Both the position numbers and the translations under genes were made by a program. A stretch of DNA of 32,215 nt from Helicobacter vulpis (lineage in GTDB: Bacteria; Campylobacterota; Campylobacteria; Campylobacterales; Helicobacteraceae). Positions 26,007-32,215 of this stretch are shown here, piece after piece. The notes under the pieces were generated by a model. It did not search any database and was not told where the DNA came from. It was given only the letters and a program-made list of their open reading frames with translations. Every line of letters begins with the position of its first letter. Within the stretch, counting starts at the first letter, position 1. The stretch spans positions 1 through 32,215 of the forward strand of contig NZ_QXQT01000018.1 of NCBI RefSeq assembly GCF_003660395.1. Reading direction: 5' to 3'.

Positions 26007-26749
26007 AAACCATCTCCTAGGTCAAAATAGGGGGGGGTGGGGGCTTGTAGGTCATAGCCCAAAATCTGCACGCGTTTGGCATGCAAAAAGAGATGCGCAC
26101 TGGGCTTTGCTCCATAGAGGGTATCCCCCACAATGGGGTGCTTGATCGCGCTTAGGTGCGCGCGGATTTGATGGGTTACCCCGGTTTCAAGCACCACTTT
26201 TAAAAGGGTGTGGCGGGGGTAATGCTTTAGGGGGGTGATGTGCGTGATCGCCTCTTTGCCCCTAGGATCACAGAAACTTTTGACAAAACCCTTATGCGCA
26301 TGCGCATGGCTTTTTTGCACCCTTAAGGGCATGCGCAAGGTTTGTACCCCGCGCACTATGCCCTCCACCAATGCGCAATACTCCTTATAAACCCCTCTTT
26401 GTTTGAAAGCCAATAGCGCGCGGGTATAAAAGGGATCACAAGCTAGCAAGAGAACCCCGCTTGTGGGCTTGTCTAGGCGGTGCAAGAGTTGGTAGGGCGC
26501 ATGCGTATCTTGTACTCTATAGCTATCCACTCCCGGGCTCTTGCAAATGGCTAAGAGTGTGTCATCTTGATAGAGAACGCTAGACTCCACACTTTCTAGC
26601 ACCTCAAAACGCGTTGTGAGGGGGAGCAGAGTTCTAGCCAATTTTACGGGTTTGTTGTGTACGCGCACTCTGCCCAAATCAATCAAGCTTTTGGCTTGGT
26701 TGTGCGAGATACCCAATTGCACACTTAAGAGTTTATAGGCTTTTTGCAT
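26003..26749 (-). CDS. RluA-family pseudouridine synthase
   Basis: 248 residues. An S4-type RNA-binding domain at the N-terminus (Y-K-L-L-S-V-Q-L-G ... L-G-R-V-R-V-H) is followed by the RluA/RluD catalytic motif L-H-R-L-D-K-P-T-S-G with its Asp nucleophile, and by G-V-T-H-Q-I-R-A-H-L. It should isomerise uridines in rRNA; which sites cannot be told from sequence (HP0956 is the apparent H. pylori equivalent). The start lies 25 bases inside waaA and lacks a clear ribosome binding site. Confidence 0.88.
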   Translation of the reverse strand: MQKAYKLLSVQLGISHNQAKSLIDLGRVRVHNKPVKLARTLLPLTTRFEVLESVESSVLYQDDTLLAICKSPGVDSYRVQDTHAPYQLLHRLDKPTSGVLLLACDPFYTRALLAFKQRGVYKEYCALVEGIVRGVQTLRMPLRVQKSHAHAHKGFVKSFCDPRGKEAITHITPLKHYPRHTLLKVVLETGVTHQIRAHLSAIKHPIVGDTLYGAKPSAHLFLHAKRVQILGYDLQAPTPPYFDLGDGF

Positions 26750-27954
26750 ATCATTTGGGCTAATGTTTCTAGGCGGTGATCGCCATATTCAATAGAGCTA
26801 GGCAGGATGTCTTGGGCTTGGGCTAAAGCTTGGCTTAATTGATAGGGTTCTACCAAGACATAATTTTGCACACAGCTAAACAAGGCTTCTTGATTGAAAA
26901 TATGCATGCCACTGATGAGTTTAGCCCCAAAAAAGGCAGGTTCTAGGGGGTTATGCCCTCCTATGGGGGCAAAAGCCCCCCCTAAAATCACAATGTCGGC
27001 GATGGCATAAAAGTCATTGAGCACCCCTAGCGCGTCAATCAAGGTAACTTGATGACACCATGTGAGCCCCTCTGAAAAGACATCAAAAATAAGTCCTTTT
27101 TGGATCAACATTTTCTGCACTTCTGCAAAGCGCTCAGGGTGGCGCGGGGCAAGGCAGAGAAACGCATCGCTTTGAAGGGCTAGAAACGCTTCTAAGATCA
27201 AAACTTCTTCGCCCGGATGGGTGCTAGCCCCTAGAATCAAAGTTTTAGGGGGTTTTGGGTAGTGGTTGGTGCGCTTGGGGGGGTTGAACAGCTTGAGATT
27301 GGGGAAGATCGCCCCTGTTCGCGCCCCTAAGGCATACAGCCTTTCTAAATCTAGCATGCTTTGGGCGTAGATGCGATCCACCTTAGAAAACAGGTAAGCA
27401 TAAAACGCTCTAAAGCGGTGGTAACGCGGGTAAGAACGCTCAGAGATGCGCGCGTTGATCAACAAGGTTTGCGCCCCCACTTGTTTAGCCAAAACAAAGA
27501 CCCCTAGCCACAATTCGGCTTCTGTAACCACTAAGGATTGCAACTGATCTAAATCCTTGCGCCATAGCCAAAGCAAAGTTTCAAAGAGCAAGTAGCGCAC
27601 CTGTATAGAGGCGTTATGGGCATAGGTGTTATAAGCAAGCGTGTAGCCGGTTTGGGTGGTGGTGGTGAGCAAGATAGGGGTGTTGGGGAAAAGGGCTAGC
27701 AAGGGTTCTAGGGATTTGACTTCGCCAAAGGAGCAGGCATGAAACCACAATGTGGGTTTAAAGCTCAAGGCATGCCCCTTAGCAAAAAAACGCGCCCCCA
27801 AAGAGTGACGGTATTTGGGTTTGAAACGCCACAGGGCGATTAAGGGCAGAGCTAATAGGTGTGCTAGTGCAAGCACAGCAATATAGACGTGATAAAAAAT
27901 TAGATCTCGCTTGTGGGTTGGGGTTGGGTTTCTACATAGAGAATGCGCCCACAA
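26725..27954 (-). CDS. waaA: Kdo transferase (lipid A 3-deoxy-manno-octulosonic acid transferase)
   Basis: A membrane-associated GT-B glycosyltransferase that adds Kdo to lipid A precursor. It has an N-terminal membrane anchor (A-V-L-A-L-A-H-L-L-A-L-P-L), the catalytic Glu in W-F-H-A-C-S-F-G-E-V, I-L-G-A-S-T-H-P-G-E-E, and the C-terminal G-G-H-N-P-L-E-P-A. The start is unclear. The only ATG before the conserved region (27954) would overlap flgZ by 55 bases and adds 18 residues out of family character. Alternatives are ATT at 27900, which sits in a TAATT junction with the flgZ stop, and GTG at 27876. The mature start is likely 27900 or 27876. Confidence 0.85.
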   Translation of the reverse strand: MWAHSLCRNPTPTHKRDLIFYHVYIAVLALAHLLALPLIALWRFKPKYRHSLGARFFAKGHALSFKPTLWFHACSFGEVKSLEPLLALFPNTPILLTTTTQTGYTLAYNTYAHNASIQVRYLLFETLLWLWRKDLDQLQSLVVTEAELWLGVFVLAKQVGAQTLLINARISERSYPRYHRFRAFYAYLFSKVDRIYAQSMLDLERLYALGARTGAIFPNLKLFNPPKRTNHYPKPPKTLILGASTHPGEEVLILEAFLALQSDAFLCLAPRHPERFAEVQKMLIQKGLIFDVFSEGLTWCHQVTLIDALGVLNDFYAIADIVILGGAFAPIGGHNPLEPAFFGAKLISGMHIFNQEALFSCVQNYVLVEPYQLSQALAQAQDILPSSIEYGDHRLETLAQMICKKPINS

Positions 27955-28628
27955 TGCGGGCAGGTCAAAATGTCTTGACTGCCCAAAATCTCCGTATAAG
28001 TCTTGTCATTAATGCGGATAAAGCACCCCCCGCACGCCTGCCTGCGCACACTCACCACACAGGTGTTGCCCGCCCAACGCCTAATGCGTTCGTAAAAGGC
28101 GATGAGTTTGCGATCCATGTTGAGGGTGAGGGTTTGCTTTTGCTGGAAAATCTCTTGTTGGCGTTGCTTGATCTCTGCGGTGTCCTTTTCAACCTGTTCT
28201 TCTAGAACGCTAATTTGGCTTTCAATGCCCTCTAAAGCCTCTTGCAACGCGCTTTGGAGCTTGTTTTTATGATCGATCTCATCCTCTAGGCGTTCGATCT
28301 CTTTATTGGCTTGGTTGGCACGCTCCTTAGTGATGTCCTCTTCAATCCCCAAAGATCGCAGTTCGCGCTCAGACTTGATCTGGGCGATCTTTTTTTGAAT
28401 GCTGTCCACTTTGGCGTTGATTTCATGGAGGGTCTGTTCGTTCTTGGCAATTTGCAATTTCAACGCCGCCTTTTCTTCTTCTAGCGCGCTGTATTCGGCC
28501 TGCTGTTTGTGTTTGGTGGCTAATGCCCTGTCTAAATCCACGCGTTTAGCTTGAATCAAGGGTTCTAGGGCTTCAATGTCTTTATCTAGGCGCGAAATCT
28601 CTATCAATTGGGTTAAATGCGCGTTCAT
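27900..28628 (-). CDS. flgZ: Zinc-ribbon coiled-coil protein, FlgZ / HP0958 type
   Basis: 242 residues. About residues 1-170 form a long coiled coil rich in Glu, Lys and Gln; the last 60 carry a C4 zinc ribbon (A-C-G-G-C ... T-C-P-H-C-G). The H. pylori counterpart HP0958 binds the sigma-54 factor RpoN and influences flaA mRNA, and is needed for flagella. Its location one operon away from flgS, the kinase that drives sigma-54 genes, fits that. First gene of the flgZ-waaA-rlu-lgt run; the Sel1-repeat gene diverges from it. Confidence 0.9.
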   Translation of the reverse strand: MNAHLTQLIEISRLDKDIEALEPLIQAKRVDLDRALATKHKQQAEYSALEEEKAALKLQIAKNEQTLHEINAKVDSIQKKIAQIKSERELRSLGIEEDITKERANQANKEIERLEDEIDHKNKLQSALQEALEGIESQISVLEEQVEKDTAEIKQRQQEIFQQKQTLTLNMDRKLIAFYERIRRWAGNTCVVSVRRQACGGCFIRINDKTYTEILGSQDILTCPHCGRILYVETQPQPTSEI

Positions 28629-28736
28629 GCCATGCCTTGTAGATGTGATTGGGGGATTTTAGCATATTTTGGCTTAGGTAGGAGTGTTGTATCATGGCAA
28701 GAACACTCTTTTATATGGGGCAGGATAAAGAAAAAC

Positions 28737-29459
28737 ATGGGTTTGGGGTTTTCTAGATTTAAAACTTGGGCTTTTTGCTTGGTGGTCTTATGGGGGGTGT
28801 TGGGGCTCTTAAGAGCAGAGGAGGTGAGCGCTTTGATGCTAAGGGGGATCAAGGCTACCCATGATGGGCGCTATAAAGAGGCTTTTCATCTCTTCAAACA
28901 AGCGCACAAACAAGGAGATTTATTAGGGAGCGCGTATTTAGGGGAGATGTATTTGTTTGGCGATGGCATGAAAGAAGATGCTTGCAAGGCAAAACACTAT
29001 TTTACATTAGTGATCAAAAAAAAGCCCTCACAAAACGGGGATGTAGCCGTGATCATGGCTAAAGCCTTGCTTTCTAGCATGTATAGCGATGGTTCTTGTG
29101 TGAAAAAGGATTGGGATAAAACCGCGCAATTGTTAACAGAAGTTCTTGAAGCCAATGGCGCGTTGATCAGACTAGATGGTACAAATTTGTATGTGAATCT
29201 AGATGAACTGCGCGCGCAAGATTTTGGAAAATTTAGCCTAAGGGGTGGGATGGTTGGGGCGAGTGTTGATATGATGGGGCAGTGTTTGGAGTTTAGCCCT
29301 AAGTTTAAGGCTTCAAAACAAGCGTTGTTGATCGCAAAAGCGTGTTATGAAAAGGCGTTAGAATTTGGGCTTGATGCCACCAAGCACTTACAAAGGGTGC
29401 AGCAAAAATTACAGCGCCAAACCCCCAAGCAAAACCCAGAAGTCAAGATTTTTTTATAA
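28737..29459 (+). CDS. Secreted Sel1-like repeat protein
   Basis: 240 residues from the ATG at 28737. I prefer this start over an upstream in-frame ATG at 28617 because it gives a clean signal peptide (R-F-K-T-W-A-F-C-L-V-V-L-W-G-V-L-G-L-L-R-A). The mature part has Sel1/TPR-type helical hairpins (G-S-A-Y-L-G-E-M-Y-L-F-G-D-G, then L-L-S-S-M-Y-S-D-G-S-C) like the Helicobacter cysteine-rich Hcp family, though with fewer cysteine pairs than Hcp. Such proteins are exported and some are immunogenic; the role of this one is unknown. A possible TATCAT -10 box lies at 28690-28695. Confidence 0.82.
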   Translation: MGLGFSRFKTWAFCLVVLWGVLGLLRAEEVSALMLRGIKATHDGRYKEAFHLFKQAHKQGDLLGSAYLGEMYLFGDGMKEDACKAKHYFTLVIKKKPSQNGDVAVIMAKALLSSMYSDGSCVKKDWDKTAQLLTEVLEANGALIRLDGTNLYVNLDELRAQDFGKFSLRGGMVGASVDMMGQCLEFSPKFKASKQALLIAKACYEKALEFGLDATKHLQRVQQKLQRQTPKQNPEVKIFL

Positions 29460-29496
29460 TCTCGCTCTCAATCCAACCCCACAATCTCAACACCCC

Positions 29497-29523
29497 TTGA
29501 CTCTCTCTCTCTCTCTGTATAAT
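29497..29523 (+). promoter_or_regulatory. Promoter with a (CT)8 repeat in its spacer
   Basis: TTGACT (29497-29502) and a perfect TATAAT (29518-29523) are separated by 15 bases, and that spacer is made almost entirely of CT repeats (eight units, 29501-29516). Gain of one CT unit would give the optimal 17-base spacing. It drives the TerB-like gene at 29554. Confidence 0.65.
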
Positions 29524-29553
29524 GGCACTCTATCTTACAACGAGGAGACAAAC

Positions 29554-29940
29554 ATGTTTATCCAAGATTTGAGTGTGGAACAACAACAGGTGTTCTTGTA
29601 TTTGGCTAGAAAAGTCATTGAGGCCGATGGGGTGTTGCATGAATTGCAACTGGGCGCGTTGGATACGATCAAAAAGCAATGCGAGCATGGCATCTCTGAA
29701 AAAGAAGTGCCCTTAAACACTCTAGGCAAACTTTTCACCACTAACCACGCCAAACACGCCGCCTTGCTAGAGCTCACCTCTGTAGCTCTAGCCGATAGCC
29801 GTTGGCATGACAATGAGAGAGATACGATCTACTCTTATGTCAAAGAGATGGGGGTATCCACCCAAAAGGTGGATCAACTCAAAGACTGGGTGGTGAAAAA
29901 CTTCATGCTTTATCAAGAAGCGGTCAAGTTGTTGGATTAG
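29554..29940 (+). CDS. TerB-like domain protein
   Basis: 128 residues, all helical, with two acidic helix-loop motifs of the TerB/DjlA-like fold: I-E-A-D-G-V-L-H-E-L-Q near residue 25 and L-A-D-S-R-W-H-D-N-E-R near residue 85. Proteins of this fold are linked to tellurite or stress phenotypes and membrane-associated metal sensing, but the exact role is unknown. No signal peptide, so cytoplasmic. GAGGAGA precedes the ATG. The frame is open upstream to 29365 within the previous gene, which is not used. Promoter contains the CT repeat. Confidence 0.75.
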   Translation: MFIQDLSVEQQQVFLYLARKVIEADGVLHELQLGALDTIKKQCEHGISEKEVPLNTLGKLFTTNHAKHAALLELTSVALADSRWHDNERDTIYSYVKEMGVSTQKVDQLKDWVVKNFMLYQEAVKLLD

Positions 29941-29949
29941 GGGGGAGAG

Positions 29950-30183
29950 ATGTTTGGATTTTTAAAAGCCATGGTGAGTCCAGCGGGAATTGCTGTAGCT
30001 AAAAGCGATAAAGAAAAAGAAAAGAGGGAAAAAGAAGCGAGGGAGCGAGAGTGGTTAGAGTCTATGCAAAGACGATCGATAATGAGATCGCCACAAACTG
30101 CAATTCTATATATGGCATATGAAATAGGTAAAAGATTTTATGAAAGTTTTATGGTCATAATATCCAATACGCAGAAAAAGTAA
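29950..30183 (+). CDS. Small charged protein, perhaps the front part of a broken gene
   Basis: 77 residues: a short hydrophobic start (M-F-G-F-L-K-A-M-V-S-P-A-G), a stretch of Lys/Glu/Arg (about 22-38) likely to be helical, then S-P-Q-T-A-I-L-Y-M-A-Y-E-I-G. GGGGGGAGA is directly before the ATG, nine bases after the TerB-like gene, so the two are probably co-transcribed. Family not recognised. The following frame contains an LRAT-like segment without its own good start, so this may be the N-terminal part of one decayed gene. Confidence 0.55.
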   Translation: MFGFLKAMVSPAGIAVAKSDKEKEKREKEAREREWLESMQRRSIMRSPQTAILYMAYEIGKRFYESFMVIISNTQKK

Positions 30184-30320
30184 TATACGGGATGATGCTC
30201 CGGTCGATGGAGAACCTGCTGTGAGTAGTATTTTATGGTACGACTTGGGCGATGCTGCACATTCGGGTATTTATCTAGGCAAGAAAAAAATCATGCATTT
30301 GAAGGAGTCTTTCAACACCC
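30182..30320 (+). pseudogene. Fragment of an LRAT / NlpC-P60-like domain
   Basis: In the frame of base 30221 the sequence reads D-D-A-P-V-D-G-E-P-A-V, then I-L-W-Y-D-L-G-D-A-A-H-S-G-I-Y-L-G, K-K-K-I-M-H-L. This is the start of a lecithin-retinol-acyltransferase-like domain, where the His before S-G-I-Y is the catalytic histidine. After about 30320 the frame runs into the polypyrimidine tract and resemblance ends; the later catalytic Cys motif is missing. Only a GTG at 30221 could start it. It may continue the gene at 29950 through a frameshift. Confidence 0.55.
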
Positions 30321-30326
30321 TAGAAT

Positions 30327-30391
30327 TTCCCCCCCTTTTTTTCCTTTTCCAATCCCCCCCTTTGCTCCCTTCCACTCCCCTCCTTTTCCCC
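30327..30391 (+). repeat. Polypyrimidine tract with C7, T7 and C7 runs
   Basis: About 65 bases almost all C or T on this strand, including C7 (30329-30335), T7 (30336-30342) and C7 (30354-30360). It starts where the LRAT-like frame decays. Homopolymers of this length are prone to slippage and such tracts can form triplex DNA. Confidence 0.7.
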
Positions 30392-30960
30392 TCAAAGCGC
30401 GCTTCTTACGCGTTAGGGCTCCTATTAAGGCTTTTTGGAGCGCCGCTCTAAAAAGCTTGCTTAAAACGTATTGGGCCCACTGCGTCCCATTTTCTGACAC
30501 AAGCACATCAAAGAACTTTACACTTGGCTCATTTTAGCCAAAATTTTTTAATCTTGTCAACACCGCGCTCTAGCCCCCTAATTTAGCCCACTCTGACACG
30601 TGTTGGCGCACATCGGTAATCTACTCTGTTTTTTAGCCCAAAGCGCGCTCTTGGCACAGATATACGCCTTAGGCCCCTGTATTAGGCCCATGCGCGCGCG
30701 CTAAATTGAAAAGGCCGGGGTTAGAGCACCCGCGTTTTCACCCTATTTGCCCTTTTCTTGCGCCCCTCTTTGCCCTTATGATGCGCTGTTTGAAGTTTCT
30801 TTAGTGCGTTGGGCTAAAGCTAAAGGCTGCCTACCTGCTTACCCGCATGCAAGAAAAAAATCTACACATAGAGGCTTAGTCCATGCCTTTAAACTCCCCT
30901 AAAAACCCCCGCCTTTGGCTTTAAAAGCTTTTAACCCTTTTTTAACCCCGCGCTTTTGGC
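30392..30960. other. Gene-free stretch
   Basis: No convincing coding frame, tRNA or known structured RNA was found on either strand. The text repeats the words TTAGCCC and TAGGCCC at least six times (for example near 30583, 30634, 30671 and 30685) and is dense in GCGC, which may be decay of an older gene or an uncharacterised RNA. The short open frames here lack ribosome binding sites and protein-like composition. Confidence 0.5.
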
Positions 30961-30966
30961 TACAAT
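30961..30966 (+). promoter_or_regulatory. -10 box of the lysis-like cassette
   Basis: TACAAT 31 bases before the ATG at 30997, followed by AAGGA as ribosome binding site. Implied start is near 30973. Confidence 0.45.
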
Positions 30967-30996
30967 TCCAGCCCTAGAAATCCAAAAAGGAATAGA

Positions 30997-31536
30997 ATGG
31001 ACATAGAGCTTAAAATTGATTTGGGGCGCGCCTTTAAGGCGGTGCTCCAGCGCGACCATATCTCTAAAAAAGTCAATAAACGTGGCCAAATTGAGGCGGG
31101 CACTCTGGGGCGCTTGTGGGTGTGCGACTCCCAAAACAAAGAGCTCTTCAGCTGTTACACTATGGAAAACGCGGGCACGCCCACAGATGAAGGCGGGCTA
31201 GACAAGCCCATCATCGCGCGCACCTATACGCTGCACTGGGCGGATAGCGGGGTGTGCGTCCCCCCTGAATACCAAAAAAAAGGCGCAAAGGGGCGCAACA
31301 AAGCCCTATGGCTCCATGACCCCAATAACCCTAAATTCGCCCATAGGCGCATCATGATCCACGTGGGTAATGACGCGATTGATAGCCTAGGGTGCATCTT
31401 GCTAGGCAAGGGCTATAATAAAGAGACAGGCTGTATCACCCAAAGCAAAAGGGCGGTTTTGGAGTTTTACCAACTCTGCGACACATATGGGGTAGAAAAC
31501 TTCCAATTCATCATCTACGATTTAGAGGCCTTTTAA
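30997..31536 (+). CDS. DUF5675-like protein
   Basis: 179 residues, no signal peptide. The segment T-L-G-R-L-W-V-C-D near residue 32, C-Y-T-M-E-N near 50, G-T-P-T-D-E-G and the C-terminal block I-M-I-H-V-G-N-D-A-I-D-S-L-G-C-I-L-L-G match the pattern of DUF5675, a family found mostly in phage and phage-like loci. The conserved H-x-G-N and G-C-I-L-x-G would form the active-site-like pocket. Function of the family is not established; a cell-wall or peptide-processing role is a guess from context. Its TAA overlaps the next ATG. Confidence 0.75.
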   Translation: MDIELKIDLGRAFKAVLQRDHISKKVNKRGQIEAGTLGRLWVCDSQNKELFSCYTMENAGTPTDEGGLDKPIIARTYTLHWADSGVCVPPEYQKKGAKGRNKALWLHDPNNPKFAHRRIMIHVGNDAIDSLGCILLGKGYNKETGCITQSKRAVLEFYQLCDTYGVENFQFIIYDLEAF

Positions 31537-31844
31537 TGCAGATTCCCAAAGAAAAGTTAAAAACCTATGTGGGCGTGTTTGTCGCCTTCGCCCTCGTGCT
31601 CTCTGTAGCCCAAAACATCCATTACTTTTTTAAGTACCGCGCCTCTGTGGACACGATGCTCGTTGTGGTGGCCAAAAACCCCCCGGAGTTCTCTAAAAAA
31701 GAGCTAGAGTCCGCTCTAGATTCCCCGGCCAAAAGCCCTAGCACCAGCACTCAAATATTCCTCCAAGACCTGATCAAAGAGGCCCAAAAACAAGGAATCG
31801 CCAAGAAAACTTTACTCTTAGATTTGCGCAGCAAGATAGAATAA
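31536..31844 (+). CDS. Small single-span membrane protein
   Basis: 102 residues with one membrane span (about 12-32: V-G-V-F-V-A-F-A-L-V-L-S-V-A) after a short basic start, then a Ser/Pro-rich linker and a charged helix ending R-S-K-I-E. Family not recognised. ATG and stop overlap the neighbours (TAATG on both sides), so it is made together with the DUF5675-like and holin-like proteins. Confidence 0.7.
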   Translation: MQIPKEKLKTYVGVFVAFALVLSVAQNIHYFFKYRASVDTMLVVVAKNPPEFSKKELESALDSPAKSPSTSTQIFLQDLIKEAQKQGIAKKTLLLDLRSKIE

Positions 31845-32122
31845 TGTTACATTTTCAAGAATACGCAGAGCTTTTGCCCATCGCTCTAATTGGCCTATTA
31901 GCCGGGGGGTTAAATTATTTTGAAGCCCCTCAAGCTTCCTTAAGGCGCGCGCTGGTGGTGGTCATAACTAGCTCCTTTATTTGCCTGTGCGTCTTTACTA
32001 TGCTTAGCGCCACTGCTTTGCCCTACATGGCCAAAGTGGGTTTAAGCGCGTCTGTAGGTTACTTTGGGGTGGACAAAGCCATAGAGCTCATTAAAAACAT
32101 CTTGAGCCTCAAAAAGCCCTAA
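31844..32122 (+). CDS. Holin-like small membrane protein
   Basis: 92 residues. The pattern P-I-A-L-I-G-L-L-A-G-G-L-N-Y, R-R-A-L-V-V-V-I-T-S-S-F, a second/third hydrophobic segment, then A-S-V-G-Y-F-G-V-D-K-A-I-E-L-I and a basic tail resembles phage holins of the LydA (class II) type. Holins form pores that release a lysis enzyme. The assignment rests on topology and this pattern and was not checked by search. TAATG coupling on both sides. Confidence 0.7.
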   Translation: MLHFQEYAELLPIALIGLLAGGLNYFEAPQASLRRALVVVITSSFICLCVFTMLSATALPYMAKVGLSASVGYFGVDKAIELIKNILSLKKP

Positions 32123-32215
32123 TGCCCTATGTTTTCCTAGTCTTTGCAATAGGCCTGCTCACAAGTGGGCTCACTCTGCTCCACTACATCCAAGAGAACA
32201 CGCTGTTAAAAGAGA
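32122..32215 (+). CDS. Start of a small membrane-anchored protein, cut by the window
   Basis: The first 31 codons are M-P-Y-V-F-L-V-F-A-I-G-L-L-T-S-G-L-T-L-L then H-Y-I-Q-E-N-T-L-L-K-E: a membrane anchor followed by a charged start. Its ATG overlaps the stop of the holin-like gene. In a lysis cassette this is where an inner-membrane spanin (Rz-like) would sit; that is inference from position and N-terminus only. Confidence 0.55.
   Translation, partial: MPYVFLVFAIGLLTSGLTLLHYIQENTLLKE

Noticed and set aside
28617-28736. Longer N-terminus of the Sel1-repeat protein from 28617
   Set aside because: It would overlap the start of flgZ, has no family character and would bury the clean signal peptide beginning at 28737.
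29365-29553. Longer TerB-like protein starting at 29365
   Set aside because: This part overlaps the Sel1-repeat gene and the CT-repeat promoter and encodes low-complexity residues.

Overview
The window reads as chromosome of a gastric, non-pylori Helicobacter (felis / heilmannii / bizzozeronii type). LuxS, the MetB- and CysK-type enzymes, FlgS, FlgI, the HP0958-type zinc-ribbon protein, Lgt, WaaA and Der all have the form I know from H. pylori, in locally similar order. The DNA is richer in GCGC-type words than H. pylori, and there are genes I do not know from H. pylori reference strains (gadB, the pxp cluster). The species call is inference from protein resemblance; no database was searched.

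Layout. 1-4.7 kb: the end of an unrecognised gene, then dnaN, an AAA+ ATPase and der on the minus strand. 4.7-5.5 kb: a plus-strand lipoprotein gene that ends exactly against a minus-strand five-tRNA cluster (transcribed Lys-Glu-Val-Asp-Glu, 5.5-5.9 kb) with a near-consensus promoter. 6.0-8.3 kb: accD-rlmH and a membrane protein, plus strand. 8.4-11.0 kb: cysK-metB-luxS, minus strand, the methyl cycle / cysteine supply operon. 11.05-16.9 kb: a tandem family of secreted proteins I do not recognise (one 3' remnant, one frameshifted copy, two intact copies and one double-length copy). All five complete modules share an exact four-cysteine spacing C-x13-C-x30-C-x18-C. 16.9-22.7 kb: gadB, then pxpC-pxpB-accC-accB-pxpA, minus strand; this set could take 5-oxoproline to glutamate and then GABA, and it carries its own biotin carboxylase and biotin carrier. 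22.8-28.6 kb: flagellar and envelope genes, minus strand (flgS, a flgJ-like gene, flgI, lgt, a pseudouridine synthase, waaA, flgZ). 28.7-30.2 kb: a Sel1-repeat protein, a TerB-like protein whose promoter spacer is a (CT)8 repeat, and a small charged protein followed by a broken LRAT-like segment. 30.3-30.96 kb: gene-free, starting with a polypyrimidine tract. 30.97 kb to the end: a translationally coupled set with phage lysis-cassette character (DUF5675-like protein, membrane protein, holin-like protein, start of a small membrane-anchored protein).

How it fits together. The two accessory blocks, the secreted-paralog array and the gad/pxp island, meet tail to tail at about 16.9 kb between otherwise core segments. 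The strongest leads are the paralog family, the separate-subunit biotin carboxylase + KipI/KipA + PxpA set beside glutamate decarboxylase, the CT-repeat promoter, and the lysis-like cassette at the right edge.
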